A DNA stretch of 64,000 nt from Xanthomonas sontii (GTDB lineage Bacteria; Pseudomonadota; Gammaproteobacteria; Xanthomonadales; Xanthomonadaceae): assembly GCF_040529055.1 (NCBI RefSeq), contig NZ_CP132342.1, positions 3,470,001 to 3,534,000 of the forward strand, in the 5' to 3' direction. This document shows positions 55,622-64,000 of the stretch, one piece after another. A program made the translations under genes and the position numbers. Every line of letters begins with the position of its first letter. Position 1 is the stretch's first letter. Under the pieces are notes generated by a model. The model saw nothing but the letters and a program-made list of their open reading frames with translations, was not told the origin of the DNA and ran no database searches.

Positions 55622-57855
55622 CCATTCATCATCGCCATTGGAACAGCGCCATAAATCCCTAACGTGGTAAATTTAAAAATGTTGTACGCAATCCCACCAT
55701 TCGACATGAGGTTATTTAGTCGCCCAGAGACAGGCAAGTAATTCCAACCGGCATTCGACCCACCAGCAGATCGGGGAGTGAACCAATGATGCAGCTCAAA
55801 ACGTCCACGATAACCTCCCACGCTTCTACTCCAAGTACGCTGCACGCTACCCCAAGTTCTTTTATCGAAAATCAGCCTCTCGAGACCTTTTGCCCCTTGG
55901 TTAACTGCATTTCTGCCCAGATGAGCGCCGCCAAAAGTCAAACTCACACCAATCCCGCTCCATTCACCGGCACTGTATTGCCCTGAGCACTGATTAACAG
56001 CCCCATTGGTTCCCATCATATCGCGCACGGAATTTGTCAACCCGAAGGATAACGTATCACCCATCCCGGCCGAAAAATCTACTAGCCCCTGCGGAAGCTC
56101 ATCGCCCCAGGCCCATAGTCCATAAGGATCGATATAAGACATGGGGTTACCACCCACATAAGCGTACACATTGGCTCCGCCACTCAATCCGATCGGATCC
56201 TCACTAGCAAATCGCCCCATACCCGGCTGGTAGTACCGCGCCCGGTAGTAATAAAGCCCACTCGCATCCCGCTCCCGCCCCGTGTACTGATACGGGTTGC
56301 TGGTCCCTGCGCTGGCTTGACTGGTCTGTCCGTAAGGCGTGTAGTCGTAGCGCTGGATCAAGGCACCGCTGGCGTTGGTAAGTGCGCGGGTGCTGCCAAG
56401 GGCGTCTGTCAGGAAGTACGCACGTCCGCTGGCTTCGTTGCGCGCATAACGTTCGTCGATGCCAAGCCCGGTCAGGATCGGGTTGACGGTGCCGCCCTGG
56501 GTTTCCTGCACCGCGTCCAGCCCATCGTACAGATAGCTGATCGTCTGCCCGCCTTCGGTCTTGCTCACTCTTCGGCCCAGCGGGTCGTAGCCGAAACTGG
56601 CGATGCTCGCCGTTCCCTGTTTGATTTCGACCAACTGGTCGCGTGCGTTCCAGACGTAGGTGCGTACGCCATCGGAGAGCAGGTTGCCGTTGGCGTCGTA
56701 GCTGAGCGTCTGGCCGTCGGCCTGGGTTTGCCGGTTGTTGTCGTCGAAGCTGCCGCTGCGGGCCGCCGGCAGCGCCTGCGGGGCGAAGCTACCGGTCTGC
56801 GCCACCAGGCGGCCGACCTGGTCGTAGCCGTAGCCGATCTCGCCCAGGGCCGTGCCGTCCGGTTTGAGCCAGGCGATGCCGGTGGTCTGGTTGGCGGTGT
56901 TGTAGGCGTACCCGGTCTTGACTCCGTTGGGCAGCGTGGTCTCGGTGAGGCGATCGGCGGCGTCGTAATCGAACGCCACGGTCTCGCTCCCCTGCAGCAA
57001 GCTGCGCAGGCGGTCGACGGCGTCGTAGCGGTATTCCAGTGCCGCCTGGTTGGCCGCGATCATCTTGGTGCGGCGGCCCGCGGCGTCGTATTCGTAGACG
57101 ATGTTGCCTTGCGGAGTGATAGCCTTGGTGACCTGGTCGAACAGGTCGTAGTCCCAGCTCAGGGTGCCCGCTGCCGAATCCATCAGCGCGACACGGCGAT
57201 TGCCGGCGTCGTAGGTGAAGGTCTGGGTGCGCCCGTCGGCCTCGGTGACCACCGACAGGCGCCCAAGCACGTCGTAGGTGAAGGTCTTTTTCTGGCCCTT
57301 GCGATCGGTGTAGCTGGCGACCCGGTCCATGGTGTCGTAGGTCCATGTCTCGGACTGGCCCAGTGCGTCGGTACGGGTCAGCGGACGGTTGCGCTCGTCG
57401 TAGGTATAGGTGATGCCGTTGCCGTGCGGCAGCAGGATCGCCACGACGTTGCCGTTCTTGTCGTAGCCGAACTCGGTCACGTTGCCGGCGGCGTCGTAGG
57501 CCTTGCTGACACGGCCAAGCGCGTCGTATTCCTGGCGCGTGGCGTTGCCCAGGTCGTCGCGGCTGCCGGTTACCCTGCCGAGGCTGTCGTACTGGAAGCG
57601 CGTGCTGCGCCCCAGGGGATCGACCATGCCGGCCAGATCGTAGCCAGCGTACTGAAAAGCGATCGTCTGGCCGATCGCATTGGTCGCGCTCAACGGCAGG
57701 CCCGCGCCATCGCAGGCGAAGCGCGCCGTGCGGCCGCCAGGGTCGGTGACCGCGGTCAGGCAGCGGTTGGCGCCGTAGTCCAGGCGCGTGACCCGCCCTA
57801 GCGGATCCGTCGCCGATTGCAGGTCGCCGTCGCTGGTGTAGCCGGAGCCTTCCAC
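55606..57855 (-). CDS. Orphan RHS protein with HNH/LHH-like nuclease tip
   Basis: A 749-residue truncated RHS protein. A GTG at 57855 follows GAGGGGG by 7 nt, so the boundary repeat may supply its ribosome site. It lacks the N-terminal 1,000 residues of the intact protein and starts in the YD-repeat shell (YTSDGDLQSATDPLGRVTRL). Core and intact copy are nearly identical to about residue 470. After the DPYGL motif comes a 169-residue tip: pre-tip MGDTLSFGLTNSVRDMMG, then RGRFELHHWFTPRSAGGSNAGWNYLP, an H-H-W/N pattern seen in LHH-type HNH nuclease toxins. Nuclease function is inferred. Without a signal peptide it is probably silent until recombined. Confidence 0.75.
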   Translation of the reverse strand: MEGSGYTSDGDLQSATDPLGRVTRLDYGANRCLTAVTDPGGRTARFACDGAGLPLSATNAIGQTIAFQYAGYDLAGMVDPLGRSTRFQYDSLGRVTGSRDDLGNATRQEYDALGRVSKAYDAAGNVTEFGYDKNGNVVAILLPHGNGITYTYDERNRPLTRTDALGQSETWTYDTMDRVASYTDRKGQKKTFTYDVLGRLSVVTEADGRTQTFTYDAGNRRVALMDSAAGTLSWDYDLFDQVTKAITPQGNIVYEYDAAGRRTKMIAANQAALEYRYDAVDRLRSLLQGSETVAFDYDAADRLTETTLPNGVKTGYAYNTANQTTGIAWLKPDGTALGEIGYGYDQVGRLVAQTGSFAPQALPAARSGSFDDNNRQTQADGQTLSYDANGNLLSDGVRTYVWNARDQLVEIKQGTASIASFGYDPLGRRVSKTEGGQTISYLYDGLDAVQETQGGTVNPILTGLGIDERYARNEASGRAYFLTDALGSTRALTNASGALIQRYDYTPYGQTSQASAGTSNPYQYTGRERDASGLYYYRARYYQPGMGRFASEDPIGLSGGANVYAYVGGNPMSYIDPYGLWAWGDELPQGLVDFSAGMGDTLSFGLTNSVRDMMGTNGAVNQCSGQYSAGEWSGIGVSLTFGGAHLGRNAVNQGAKGLERLIFDKRTWGSVQRTWSRSVGGYRGRFELHHWFTPRSAGGSNAGWNYLPVSGRLNNLMSNGGIAYNIFKFTTLGIYGAVPMAMMNGCECK
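56440..57843 (-). repeat. 1.4-kb direct repeat, copy A (RHS core)
   Basis: Nearly identical to 59123-60526 with a constant offset of 2,683 bp and only scattered single-base differences (for example G at 57832 against A at 60515). It encodes the YD-repeat shell of the orphan RHS. The identity drops sharply near the tip on one side and stops at 57842 on the other. Confidence 0.85.
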
Positions 57856-57864
57856 TCGTCTGCC

Positions 57865-57922
57865 CCCTCACCGATCAGAGCCGGTAGCGTGTCAACTAGC
57901 AGTACACAGTTCAATTTACAGA
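57865..57922. repeat. Cassette-boundary repeat, copy 2
   Basis: CCCTCACCGATCAGAGCCGG, then TAGCGTGTCAACTAGCAGTA and TCAATTTACAGA, the partner of 54924-54982. On the minus strand it contains TTGACA (57895-57890) and GGTGAGGGGG just before the GTG of the orphan RHS. The first intact immunity gene ends 8 nt away. Confidence 0.6.
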
Positions 57923-57929
57923 TTCAGAC

Positions 57930-58361
57930 TCATCCCGCGGTGTCACGCACACAATTTCTCTCTAGAAAAACCAGAACATATTTATCCACTTTTTTCAATA
58001 ACCTCAACTTCCCCAAATAATTACATGAAACATAAAATCTCATATTATCTGGAACCATCCTTACGCGATGATCATTCGCCCCTTGATTGAGCACGATCCA
58101 AACTCGGGGAAAATCAGGATCATAAGTAGGAAGTCCAATAAAACTATAACCCTTAGGCGAGACATTGCCCAACAAAATCGGCGAACTTTTGTCACTCCAA
58201 ACTCTATGTTTTAACTCAACCTGCTGAAGCGAAGAAAGCACATCCTTTTCGCCAAGCTCACCAGAATCTATAAATAAAATCCACCTATAAATCACAATAA
58301 AAACAATAGCAGAAATAATAAAAAAACTAAAAGCGAATATTTTCTTTGTATTTTTAAACAT
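57930..58361 (-). CDS. Immunity-like protein for the intact RHS toxin
   Basis: A 143-residue protein starting 2 nt after the stop of the full-length RHS gene. An N-terminal membrane segment (MFKNTKKIFAFSFFIISAIVFIVIYRWILFI) is followed by a probably periplasmic domain (LQQVELKHRVWSDKSSPILLGN, YSFIGLPTYDPDFPRVWIVLNQG). AT-rich (about 35-40 percent GC) next to a GC-rich core, the usual signature of exchanged immunity genes. A membrane-anchored outward domain would suit neutralising an exported toxin. Role inferred from position. Confidence 0.65.
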   Translation of the reverse strand: MFKNTKKIFAFSFFIISAIVFIVIYRWILFIDSGELGEKDVLSSLQQVELKHRVWSDKSSPILLGNVSPKGYSFIGLPTYDPDFPRVWIVLNQGANDHRVRMVPDNMRFYVSCNYLGKLRLLKKVDKYVLVFLERNCVRDTAG

Positions 58362-58363
58362 AC

Positions 58364-61300
58364 TTAATTAACCTTATCAAATTGCTTGAGCTCAGCTGGA
58401 ATAGAAGCCCCTTTCGGGATAACAAGATACTTCGCACCAGGCAATGACAAGACATCCTGAAAAGTTCGTCCAGGAAGAATAGATGAATCCAGCCCGACAT
58501 TGAGTCCAGAAGATCGTAATGCGTCACCAACCGCGGTGGAACAATTGTGTGAGAAAACCGAATAATTCCCCACATTCTTCTCCATGGAGCGTCTTATAAG
58601 AGCCTCCTGCAGTGGCGTAGTATTTATCACCACAGCCTCCACGAACCTATCTTTTAACTGGGACTTCAAATAAGCACCGACACTGCCGCCATAGGGATCA
58701 ACAGTACCATAACTGTAAATACCCGCCCCTGTTGTAGCAACAGCAATATGTCCAAATGGATTACTATCAATGCTCCCAGAAAGAAAAACAACCGTTGCAA
58801 GTCCCAATGGATCAACCTGTAAAACAGGACTGCCAGCAACATAAGCATAGCTATTTATGCCACCAGCCAGCCCGATCGGATCCTCACTGATAAATCGTGC
58901 CAAATTCGGCTGATAGTACCTCGCCCGGTAATAGTACAGACCACTCTGGTCCTTCTCCCGTCCGGTGTACTGGTATGGGTTGTTGAACCCGGCACTGCTA
59001 TGCGCCGTACTACCATACGAGTCATAGTCGTAGCGCTGCACAACCTTGCCTTCGGAATCAGTAAGCAGGCGCGTGCTGCCTAGCGAGTCGGTTAGGTAGT
59101 AAGTACGGCCGCTAGCGTCGTTGCGTGCGTAGCGTTTGTCGATGCCAAGCCCGGTCAGGATCGGGTTGACGGTGCCACCTTGGGTTTCCTGCACCGCGTC
59201 CAGCCCATCGTACAGATAGCTGATCGTCTGCCCGCCTTCGGTCTTGCTCACTCTTCGACCCAGCGGGTCGTAGCCGAAGCTGGCGATGCTCGCCGTTCCC
59301 TGTTTGATTTCGACCAACTGGTCGCGTGCGTTCCAGACGTAGGTGCGTACGCCATCGGAGAGCAGGTTGCCGTTGGTGTCGTAACTGAGCGTCTGGCCAT
59401 CGGCCTGGGTTTGCCGGTTGTTGTCGTCGAAGCTGCCGCTGCGGGCCGCCGGCAGCGCCTGCGGGGCGAAGCTGCCGGTCTGCGCCACCAGGCGGCCGAC
59501 CTGGTCGTAGCCGTAGCCGATCTCGCCCAGGGCCGTGCCGTCCGGCTTGAGCCAGGCGATGCCGGTGGTCTGGTTGGCGGTGTTGTAGGCGTACCCGGTC
59601 TTGACTCCGTTGGGCAGCGTGGTCTCGGTGAGGCGATCGGCGGCGTCGTAATCGAACGCCACGGTCTCGCTCCCCTGCAGCAAGCTGCGCAGACGGTCGA
59701 CGGCGTCGTAGCGGTATTCCAGTGCCGCCTGGTTGGCCGCGATCATCTTGGTGCGGCGGCCCGCGGCGTCGTATTCGTAGACGATGTTGCCTTGCGGAGT
59801 GATAGCCTTGGTGACCTGGTCGAACAGGTCGTAGTCCCAGCTCAGGGTGCCCGCTGCCGAATCCATCAGCGCGACACGGCGATTGCCGGCGTCGTAGGTG
59901 AAGGTCTGGGTGCGCCCGTCGGCCTCGGTGACCACCGACAGGCGCCCAAGCACGTCGTAGGTGAAGGTCTTTTTCTGGCCCTTGCGATCGGTGTAGCTGG
60001 CGACCCGGTCCATGGTGTCGTAGGTCCATGTCTCGGACTGGCCCAGTGCGTCGGTACGGGTCAGCGGACGGTTGCGCTCGTCGTAGGTATAGGTGATGCC
60101 GTTGCCGTGCGGCAGCAGGATCGCCACGACGTTGCCGTTCTTGTCGTAGCCGAACTCGGTCACGTTGCCGGCGGCGTCGTAGGCCTTGCTGACACGGCCA
60201 AGCGCGTCGTATTCCTGGCGCGTGGCGTTGCCCAGGTCGTCGCGGCTGCCGGTTACCCTGCCGAGGCTGTCGTACTGGAAGCGCGTGCTGCGCCCCAGGG
60301 GATCGACCATGCCGGCCAGATCGTAGCCAGCGTACTGAAAAGCGATCGTCTGGCCGATCGCATTGGTCGCGCTCAACGGCAGGCCCGCGCCATCGCAGGC
60401 GAAGCGCGCCGTGCGGCCGCCAGGGTCGGTGACCGCGGTCAGGCAGCGGTTGGCGCCGTAGTCCAGGCGCGTGACCCGCCCTAGCGGATCCGTCGCCGAT
60501 TGCAGGTCGCCGTCACTGGTGTAGCTGAGGCTGGACACGCGCGCCTGTGTGGTGCCCGCCAGCAGCGTGACCTGCAGCGGTCGTCCGCCCGCGTCGTAGC
60601 GATACTCGGTGCGACGGCCGAGCGGGTCGATACTGGCGGTGACCTGCCCGTAGGCGTTGCGCTCGAAGCTGTACGTCTGTTGCTTGTCGGTGCCATAGGC
60701 CAGGATGTCGGTCTTCGGATAGGCGCTGTTGCCGTCGAAGACGACGCGGCGTTTGCTGCCGTCCGGACTGGTGACGAGCACACCAGTGGTGCCGCCATCG
60801 ACATGCGCATAGTCGATGACGAAGATGCCGCCATCGGCCTGGGTCTGCTTGACGACCCTGCCGGTGGACACGCCGTTGACGACCTCGAACTCGTTGAGCA
60901 GGACGCGCTTGCCGCGCGCGTCGGTGATGGACTGCATCCGATGCTGCGCGAGTGCGTTGTTCTGGGTCCTGGTCTGATACGCATATGCCTTGCTGCCGCC
61001 ATCCGGATATCCCACCGTGGCGAGCAAGCCATTGCTGTCGTAGGCATAGGTCCAGCGATTGCCGGCGTTGTCGGTGGCGGCCGCGATGCGATTGCGAGTG
61101 TCGTACTCCAGGCCGATATAGCGCCCGCTCGGCGACACGATGCGCGCGACCAGGCCGGCATCGTAGAGCAGCGTGGTGCGGTTACCGTAGCGGTCTTCCA
61201 GCCAGCGCAGGCGGGTGTCCATGTAGCTGGAGAACTGCATGCGACTGCCGTCGCGCAGGGTGATGCGGAAGCCGCGGCCCCAGGGCTGCAGCGGGTCCGG

Positions 61301-63685
61301 ATCGTAGACCGATTGCAGCACGGCACCGGCATACTGCGTGGTCGAACCGGCTTGGCGCCACTCGCCACGCGGGCCGGAACCAGAGGCCCGATCGAAGCGG
61401 ATATAAGCGCCAGTCGGCAGCACCAGATCGAGCGAATCGTAGGTGCCCCCTGGGTTGTGCAGGTAGTAGCCCCAGTTGGACGCGGTGCCGATGCCGAACT
61501 CGCGCTGCTTCATGTCATGGGGACGGTAGCTGCGCGACAGGCTCAGCGCCGTCACATCGGCGATCTGCAGGTCGGTTTCCGAATGGACGAATTCGCCGGT
61601 CTTCAGGTCGATGGGATCGGCCGCATTGGCGACGCCGCCGCTACCCGGGGTTCCGCAGCAATGCCCATCCGGCGGCAACCCGGCCTCGCTGGGCGGGTCG
61701 TTGCTGGGCACGCTGTACATGCCGCCCATGGTCTGGTGCAAGGCGACGCCAGGCTCGGGAACGAAATGCTTGCCGTCGGCCGAAACGGTGCCCTTGCCGT
61801 AGACGCGCCAGCCATCGCGCGGGTCGTACATCCAGAAATTGGCCTGGGTACCCGCAGCGTAGCCGTCGTAGTTGGGGTAGTAGACCTGAATGCCGTTGTT
61901 GGCGCCGGGGTCGAGTCCGCGGATCTGCGCGCCGCCCGGCTCGACCGTGAACGCCATCGGATGGTTTTCGGTGACCGGGAACGGCGCGCGATTGACAGGC
62001 GTCGGCACGATCGCCAGTTCGGTCACCAGGCGGCCCTTGCGGTCCAGCACGACGGTGCCCTTGGGAATGCGCAATTGCAGGCCGGGAATGTCCGGGTGAC
62101 CAACGACCATGTCCTGGACGGTCGGCGACGGGATCCTGATCTTGTCGCGCGCGGCGATGCGTGGCAGATGCAGCAGATAGCCGAGTTCGTTCAATCGGCC
62201 GGCGGCGACTTCGGCGCCGACGACGAATTGACCGTATTCGGCGCCGGCCGTGTTGGCGGTGCTGCCGTCGACGTAGAGTTCCTGATGCCCCGCCGGCACA
62301 TCGAACAGGGTGAACCAGCCGTTCTTGTCGGTAAGCGCGCGCTCCTTGCCGATGCTGACCTCGACCCCGGCCACGGGTTGCTGGTCGACCCGCACCACAC
62401 GCCCGCGCACCATCGTCACGTGGAAGGTCGCGGCGATCCGCGCAATGCGGGCGTTATGTTCCGGCTGTTGCGAGGCGCCATAGATGCGCCAGCGGCTGTC
62501 GGTATTGTCCTGTCCCGGGTACCAGACGCCGTCCACCAACAGGCCGTGCGCGCGGCACGGCACACCGTCATTGGCACAGGACGCCGGCGTGCCTGCATCG
62601 GTCATCTGCACGCTGGGTGCAGCGCCCGCCTCTGCCGGCGCGGCCGCTGCGTGCGCCACCGGCTGTCCGTTGCTGTCGTAGGCGGCGGTGCGGAAATCCA
62701 GGGCGATCAACGGCACGGCATCGCCCGATGCGCCGCGCGCACCGTCGACCATCAGGGTGTAGCGGGAATCCGGGAACAAGGCCTGACGCGGCTGCACGAA
62801 CAGCAGACGCCCCTGCTCCACAGGCGCGATGCGTACCGCGACGCGCCCCTCCGGACCGACCAGGGTGACGGTGCGCGCGGACAACGTGGGCATGTGCAGC
62901 GGACGCGAGAAGCGCAGCGCGAGCCGCGCGGTCGGCGCGACGCCGGCTGCCCCCTGCACCGGCACGCTGCCGGCGAGCCGTGGCGCGCCTGGCGTATCGG
63001 CGATGCTGGCCGCATACGGAAGAAACGCACCCGCGAGCGGATCGAACACGGCATCGCTGGCGATGCGCTGGGCGTTCCGCGACGACGGCAACGCCACACG
63101 GCCATCGGCCAGCAGGCGCGAGCTTGCGTTGCCGCCGCCCGGCAGATCCGCAGGCAGGGTGATCGCCCGATCGCTGGCTTCGTCCCACACCTGCGCACCG
63201 GCGCCATCGCCAGTGCCGCCGGCGAGCAGGAGGCGACCATCGGTCAGTACCGTGGCGGTGTGCCCATAGCGCGCACGCAGGCTCAGCCCCGTGGCCGGCT
63301 GCACGGAGGCGCTTGCCGGATCGAACCACGCGCCGCCGTCCTGCAGCCGGCCCTTAGCATCGCGGCCGCCCCAGACCAGCACGCGCCCGCTCGGCAGCAA
63401 GGTGACGCTGGCATCGATGCGTACCGATGGCAGCGCGATCTCGCGCGCACGCTGACCGGGCACGCGATGGCGCAGAAAGCGCCCGTCGGGCGCCAGCGCC
63501 AGCTCGCTGCCATCGGCCAATGTGGTCGCATGCCACTGCCCGAGCACTGCAGGAGCAGCGCCAATGCCGACGGCCGGCATGGCCGCCGTCGACCAGACCA
63601 ACTGTTGGGAGGCGGCCGTCGACGCCAGCGCGCCCAGCAGCCCACCCAGGATCACGCTTTTCCATGCGCTGTTGAACCACGTCAT
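58364..63685 (-). CDS. Full-length exported RHS polymorphic toxin
   Basis: A 1,773-residue protein. ATG 63685 follows GGAG by 7 nt and begins with a signal peptide (MTWFNSAWKSVILGGLLGALASTAAS). Kelch-like repeats come first (about 30-230, RVLVWGGRDAKGRLQDGGAW, RLLLAGGTGDGAGAQVWD), then a Big/SbsA-like domain (VTLVGPEGRVAVRIAPVEQGRL), a carboxypeptidase-regulatory-like domain (VRGRVVRVDQQPVAGVEVSIG), a DUF6531/RHS start (ADPIDLKTGEFVHSETDLQ) and many YD repeats (about 690-1600) ending in DPLGL (about 1625). The 144-residue tip has FGHIAVATTG and HNCSTAVGDALRSSG, a His/Cys pair as in papain-like NlpC/P60-type amidases. Toxin function inferred; no PAAR or VgrG domain. Confidence 0.85.
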   Translation of the reverse strand: MTWFNSAWKSVILGGLLGALASTAASQQLVWSTAAMPAVGIGAAPAVLGQWHATTLADGSELALAPDGRFLRHRVPGQRAREIALPSVRIDASVTLLPSGRVLVWGGRDAKGRLQDGGAWFDPASASVQPATGLSLRARYGHTATVLTDGRLLLAGGTGDGAGAQVWDEASDRAITLPADLPGGGNASSRLLADGRVALPSSRNAQRIASDAVFDPLAGAFLPYAASIADTPGAPRLAGSVPVQGAAGVAPTARLALRFSRPLHMPTLSARTVTLVGPEGRVAVRIAPVEQGRLLFVQPRQALFPDSRYTLMVDGARGASGDAVPLIALDFRTAAYDSNGQPVAHAAAAPAEAGAAPSVQMTDAGTPASCANDGVPCRAHGLLVDGVWYPGQDNTDSRWRIYGASQQPEHNARIARIAATFHVTMVRGRVVRVDQQPVAGVEVSIGKERALTDKNGWFTLFDVPAGHQELYVDGSTANTAGAEYGQFVVGAEVAAGRLNELGYLLHLPRIAARDKIRIPSPTVQDMVVGHPDIPGLQLRIPKGTVVLDRKGRLVTELAIVPTPVNRAPFPVTENHPMAFTVEPGGAQIRGLDPGANNGIQVYYPNYDGYAAGTQANFWMYDPRDGWRVYGKGTVSADGKHFVPEPGVALHQTMGGMYSVPSNDPPSEAGLPPDGHCCGTPGSGGVANAADPIDLKTGEFVHSETDLQIADVTALSLSRSYRPHDMKQREFGIGTASNWGYYLHNPGGTYDSLDLVLPTGAYIRFDRASGSGPRGEWRQAGSTTQYAGAVLQSVYDPDPLQPWGRGFRITLRDGSRMQFSSYMDTRLRWLEDRYGNRTTLLYDAGLVARIVSPSGRYIGLEYDTRNRIAAATDNAGNRWTYAYDSNGLLATVGYPDGGSKAYAYQTRTQNNALAQHRMQSITDARGKRVLLNEFEVVNGVSTGRVVKQTQADGGIFVIDYAHVDGGTTGVLVTSPDGSKRRVVFDGNSAYPKTDILAYGTDKQQTYSFERNAYGQVTASIDPLGRRTEYRYDAGGRPLQVTLLAGTTQARVSSLSYTSDGDLQSATDPLGRVTRLDYGANRCLTAVTDPGGRTARFACDGAGLPLSATNAIGQTIAFQYAGYDLAGMVDPLGRSTRFQYDSLGRVTGSRDDLGNATRQEYDALGRVSKAYDAAGNVTEFGYDKNGNVVAILLPHGNGITYTYDERNRPLTRTDALGQSETWTYDTMDRVASYTDRKGQKKTFTYDVLGRLSVVTEADGRTQTFTYDAGNRRVALMDSAAGTLSWDYDLFDQVTKAITPQGNIVYEYDAAGRRTKMIAANQAALEYRYDAVDRLRSLLQGSETVAFDYDAADRLTETTLPNGVKTGYAYNTANQTTGIAWLKPDGTALGEIGYGYDQVGRLVAQTGSFAPQALPAARSGSFDDNNRQTQADGQTLSYDTNGNLLSDGVRTYVWNARDQLVEIKQGTASIASFGYDPLGRRVSKTEGGQTISYLYDGLDAVQETQGGTVNPILTGLGIDKRYARNDASGRTYYLTDSLGSTRLLTDSEGKVVQRYDYDSYGSTAHSSAGFNNPYQYTGREKDQSGLYYYRARYYQPNLARFISEDPIGLAGGINSYAYVAGSPVLQVDPLGLATVVFLSGSIDSNPFGHIAVATTGAGIYSYGTVDPYGGSVGAYLKSQLKDRFVEAVVINTTPLQEALIRRSMEKNVGNYSVFSHNCSTAVGDALRSSGLNVGLDSSILPGRTFQDVLSLPGAKYLVIPKGASIPAELKQFDKVN
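59123..60526 (-). repeat. 1.4-kb direct repeat, copy B (RHS core)
   Basis: Copy of 56440-57843 inside the full-length RHS gene, in the same orientation, 2,683 bp away. It covers the YD-repeat shell from SYTSDGDLQS onward to about the RNDASGRTYYLTDSLGSTR region, where the two proteins begin to diverge before their tips. Confidence 0.85.
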
Positions 63686-63748
63686 ATGCTCGCTCCGCTC
63701 CATGCCTGCTTCCGTTCTGCGTCCGTTCGACGGAACCGCGCCGGTGTT

Positions 63749-64000
63749 CTAGGGTGTACTGTCCAACGTGATGTCCATCGCTGCGGTGACACCGTCCTCG
63801 GGCACGATCCGCAATCGATAGGTGCCGCTCGTCGGCAGCGCCGGGAAACTCAGGTCGCTGCTGCCGGTGCTTGCGCTGAACGATCTGTAGAACTGCCCGT
63901 CCGGCCGGTACAGCGCGTAGGTCACCGGCCGACCGACCGGCGTGGTCGTCTGATTGACCACCCGCATCAGTACGCCCTGCCCTGCCGTGCCGCTGAAGGA
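63749..64000 (-). CDS. C-terminus of a secreted protein running off the right edge
   Basis: The last 83 codons of a frame open to the window end: FSGTAGQGVLMRVVNQTTTPV, then TYALYRPDGQFYRSFSASTG and YRLRIVPEDGVTAAMDITLD. This looks like a bacterial pre-peptidase C-terminal (PPC) type beta-sandwich as found in secreted and RHS-linked proteins. It ends 45 bp before the RHS start, so the two could be co-transcribed and the protein may assist in surface display. Family is a guess from the pattern. Confidence 0.6.
   Translation of the reverse strand, partial: SFSGTAGQGVLMRVVNQTTTPVGRPVTYALYRPDGQFYRSFSASTGSSDLSFPALPTSGTYRLRIVPEDGVTAAMDITLDSTP

Noticed and set aside
56317..57801. 494- and 434-codon frames on the plus strand across the RHS cores (also 59180-60484)
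   Set aside because: They mirror the YD-repeat coding sequence on the other strand, so their repetition only reflects the direct repeat. No ribosome sites.

Overview
The window is a chromosomal segment of a high-GC gammaproteobacterium. The gene content, the very high GC of the core genes, the 'CCCTCACCCCAACCCCTCTCCC' intergenic repeats and the close-packed ATGA/GTGA gene overlaps point to the Xanthomonadaceae, most likely Xanthomonas or a near relative. This is inference from recognised families; no database search was run.

Positions 1-10,700 hold central metabolism. A divergent pair encodes a D-2-hydroxyglutarate-type FAD dehydrogenase and SerA. Next come a Nudix hydrolase, two tandem amino-acid permeases of the CAT type bounded by intergenic hairpin repeats, the methionine-salvage cluster mtnBDC and a C13-like lipoprotein peptidase. 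Positions 10,720-11,790 form a small accessory island: a Fur-box-like site followed by a possible small RNA with a terminator, a decayed transposase end, a STY0301-like secreted protein and a gene remnant.

Positions 11,836-25,400 hold an exported metallophosphoesterase and the complete histidine operon on the minus strand (TrpR-like regulator, hisG, D, C, B, H, A, F, IE). The operon promoter contains a TrpR-style operator placed between -35 and -10 elements and would give a leaderless mRNA. An exported thioredoxin-like protein, hisS, an FNR-type regulator and a small conserved protein follow. Positions 25,432-31,230 are the threonine operon (thrA, thrB, thrC) with a Thr/Ile-rich leader peptide upstream. 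thrB and thrC are separated by a roughly 700-bp imperfect palindrome.

Positions 31,400-50,700 are ordinary core genes: a small lipoprotein, tRNA-Arg(CCT), an ALDH7 dehydrogenase, a methyltransferase, pyrD-murB-EamA, an aspartate/glutamate racemase, a TPM-domain protein, PAP2, ispG, a RegB/RegA-type redox two-component system, a GAF/degenerate GGDEF/EAL protein, an SSS sodium symporter and a GH3 glucosidase.

Positions 50,880-64,000 are the accessory highlight: a polymorphic-toxin (RHS) locus read on the minus strand. One full-length 1,773-aa RHS protein has a Sec signal peptide and Kelch, Big/SbsA-like and carboxypeptidase-regulatory domains ahead of the YD-repeat shell and a 144-residue toxin tip, followed by its presumed immunity gene. 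Downstream lies a graveyard of displaced cassettes: truncated RHS cores with different tips, each followed by an AT-richer small gene, two related small membrane-protein genes, a decayed copy of one immunity gene and slivers of RHS core joined to foreign tips. A 1.4-kb near-identical direct repeat between the intact and the first orphan copy could let tips exchange by homologous recombination. The C-terminus of another secreted protein runs off the right edge.
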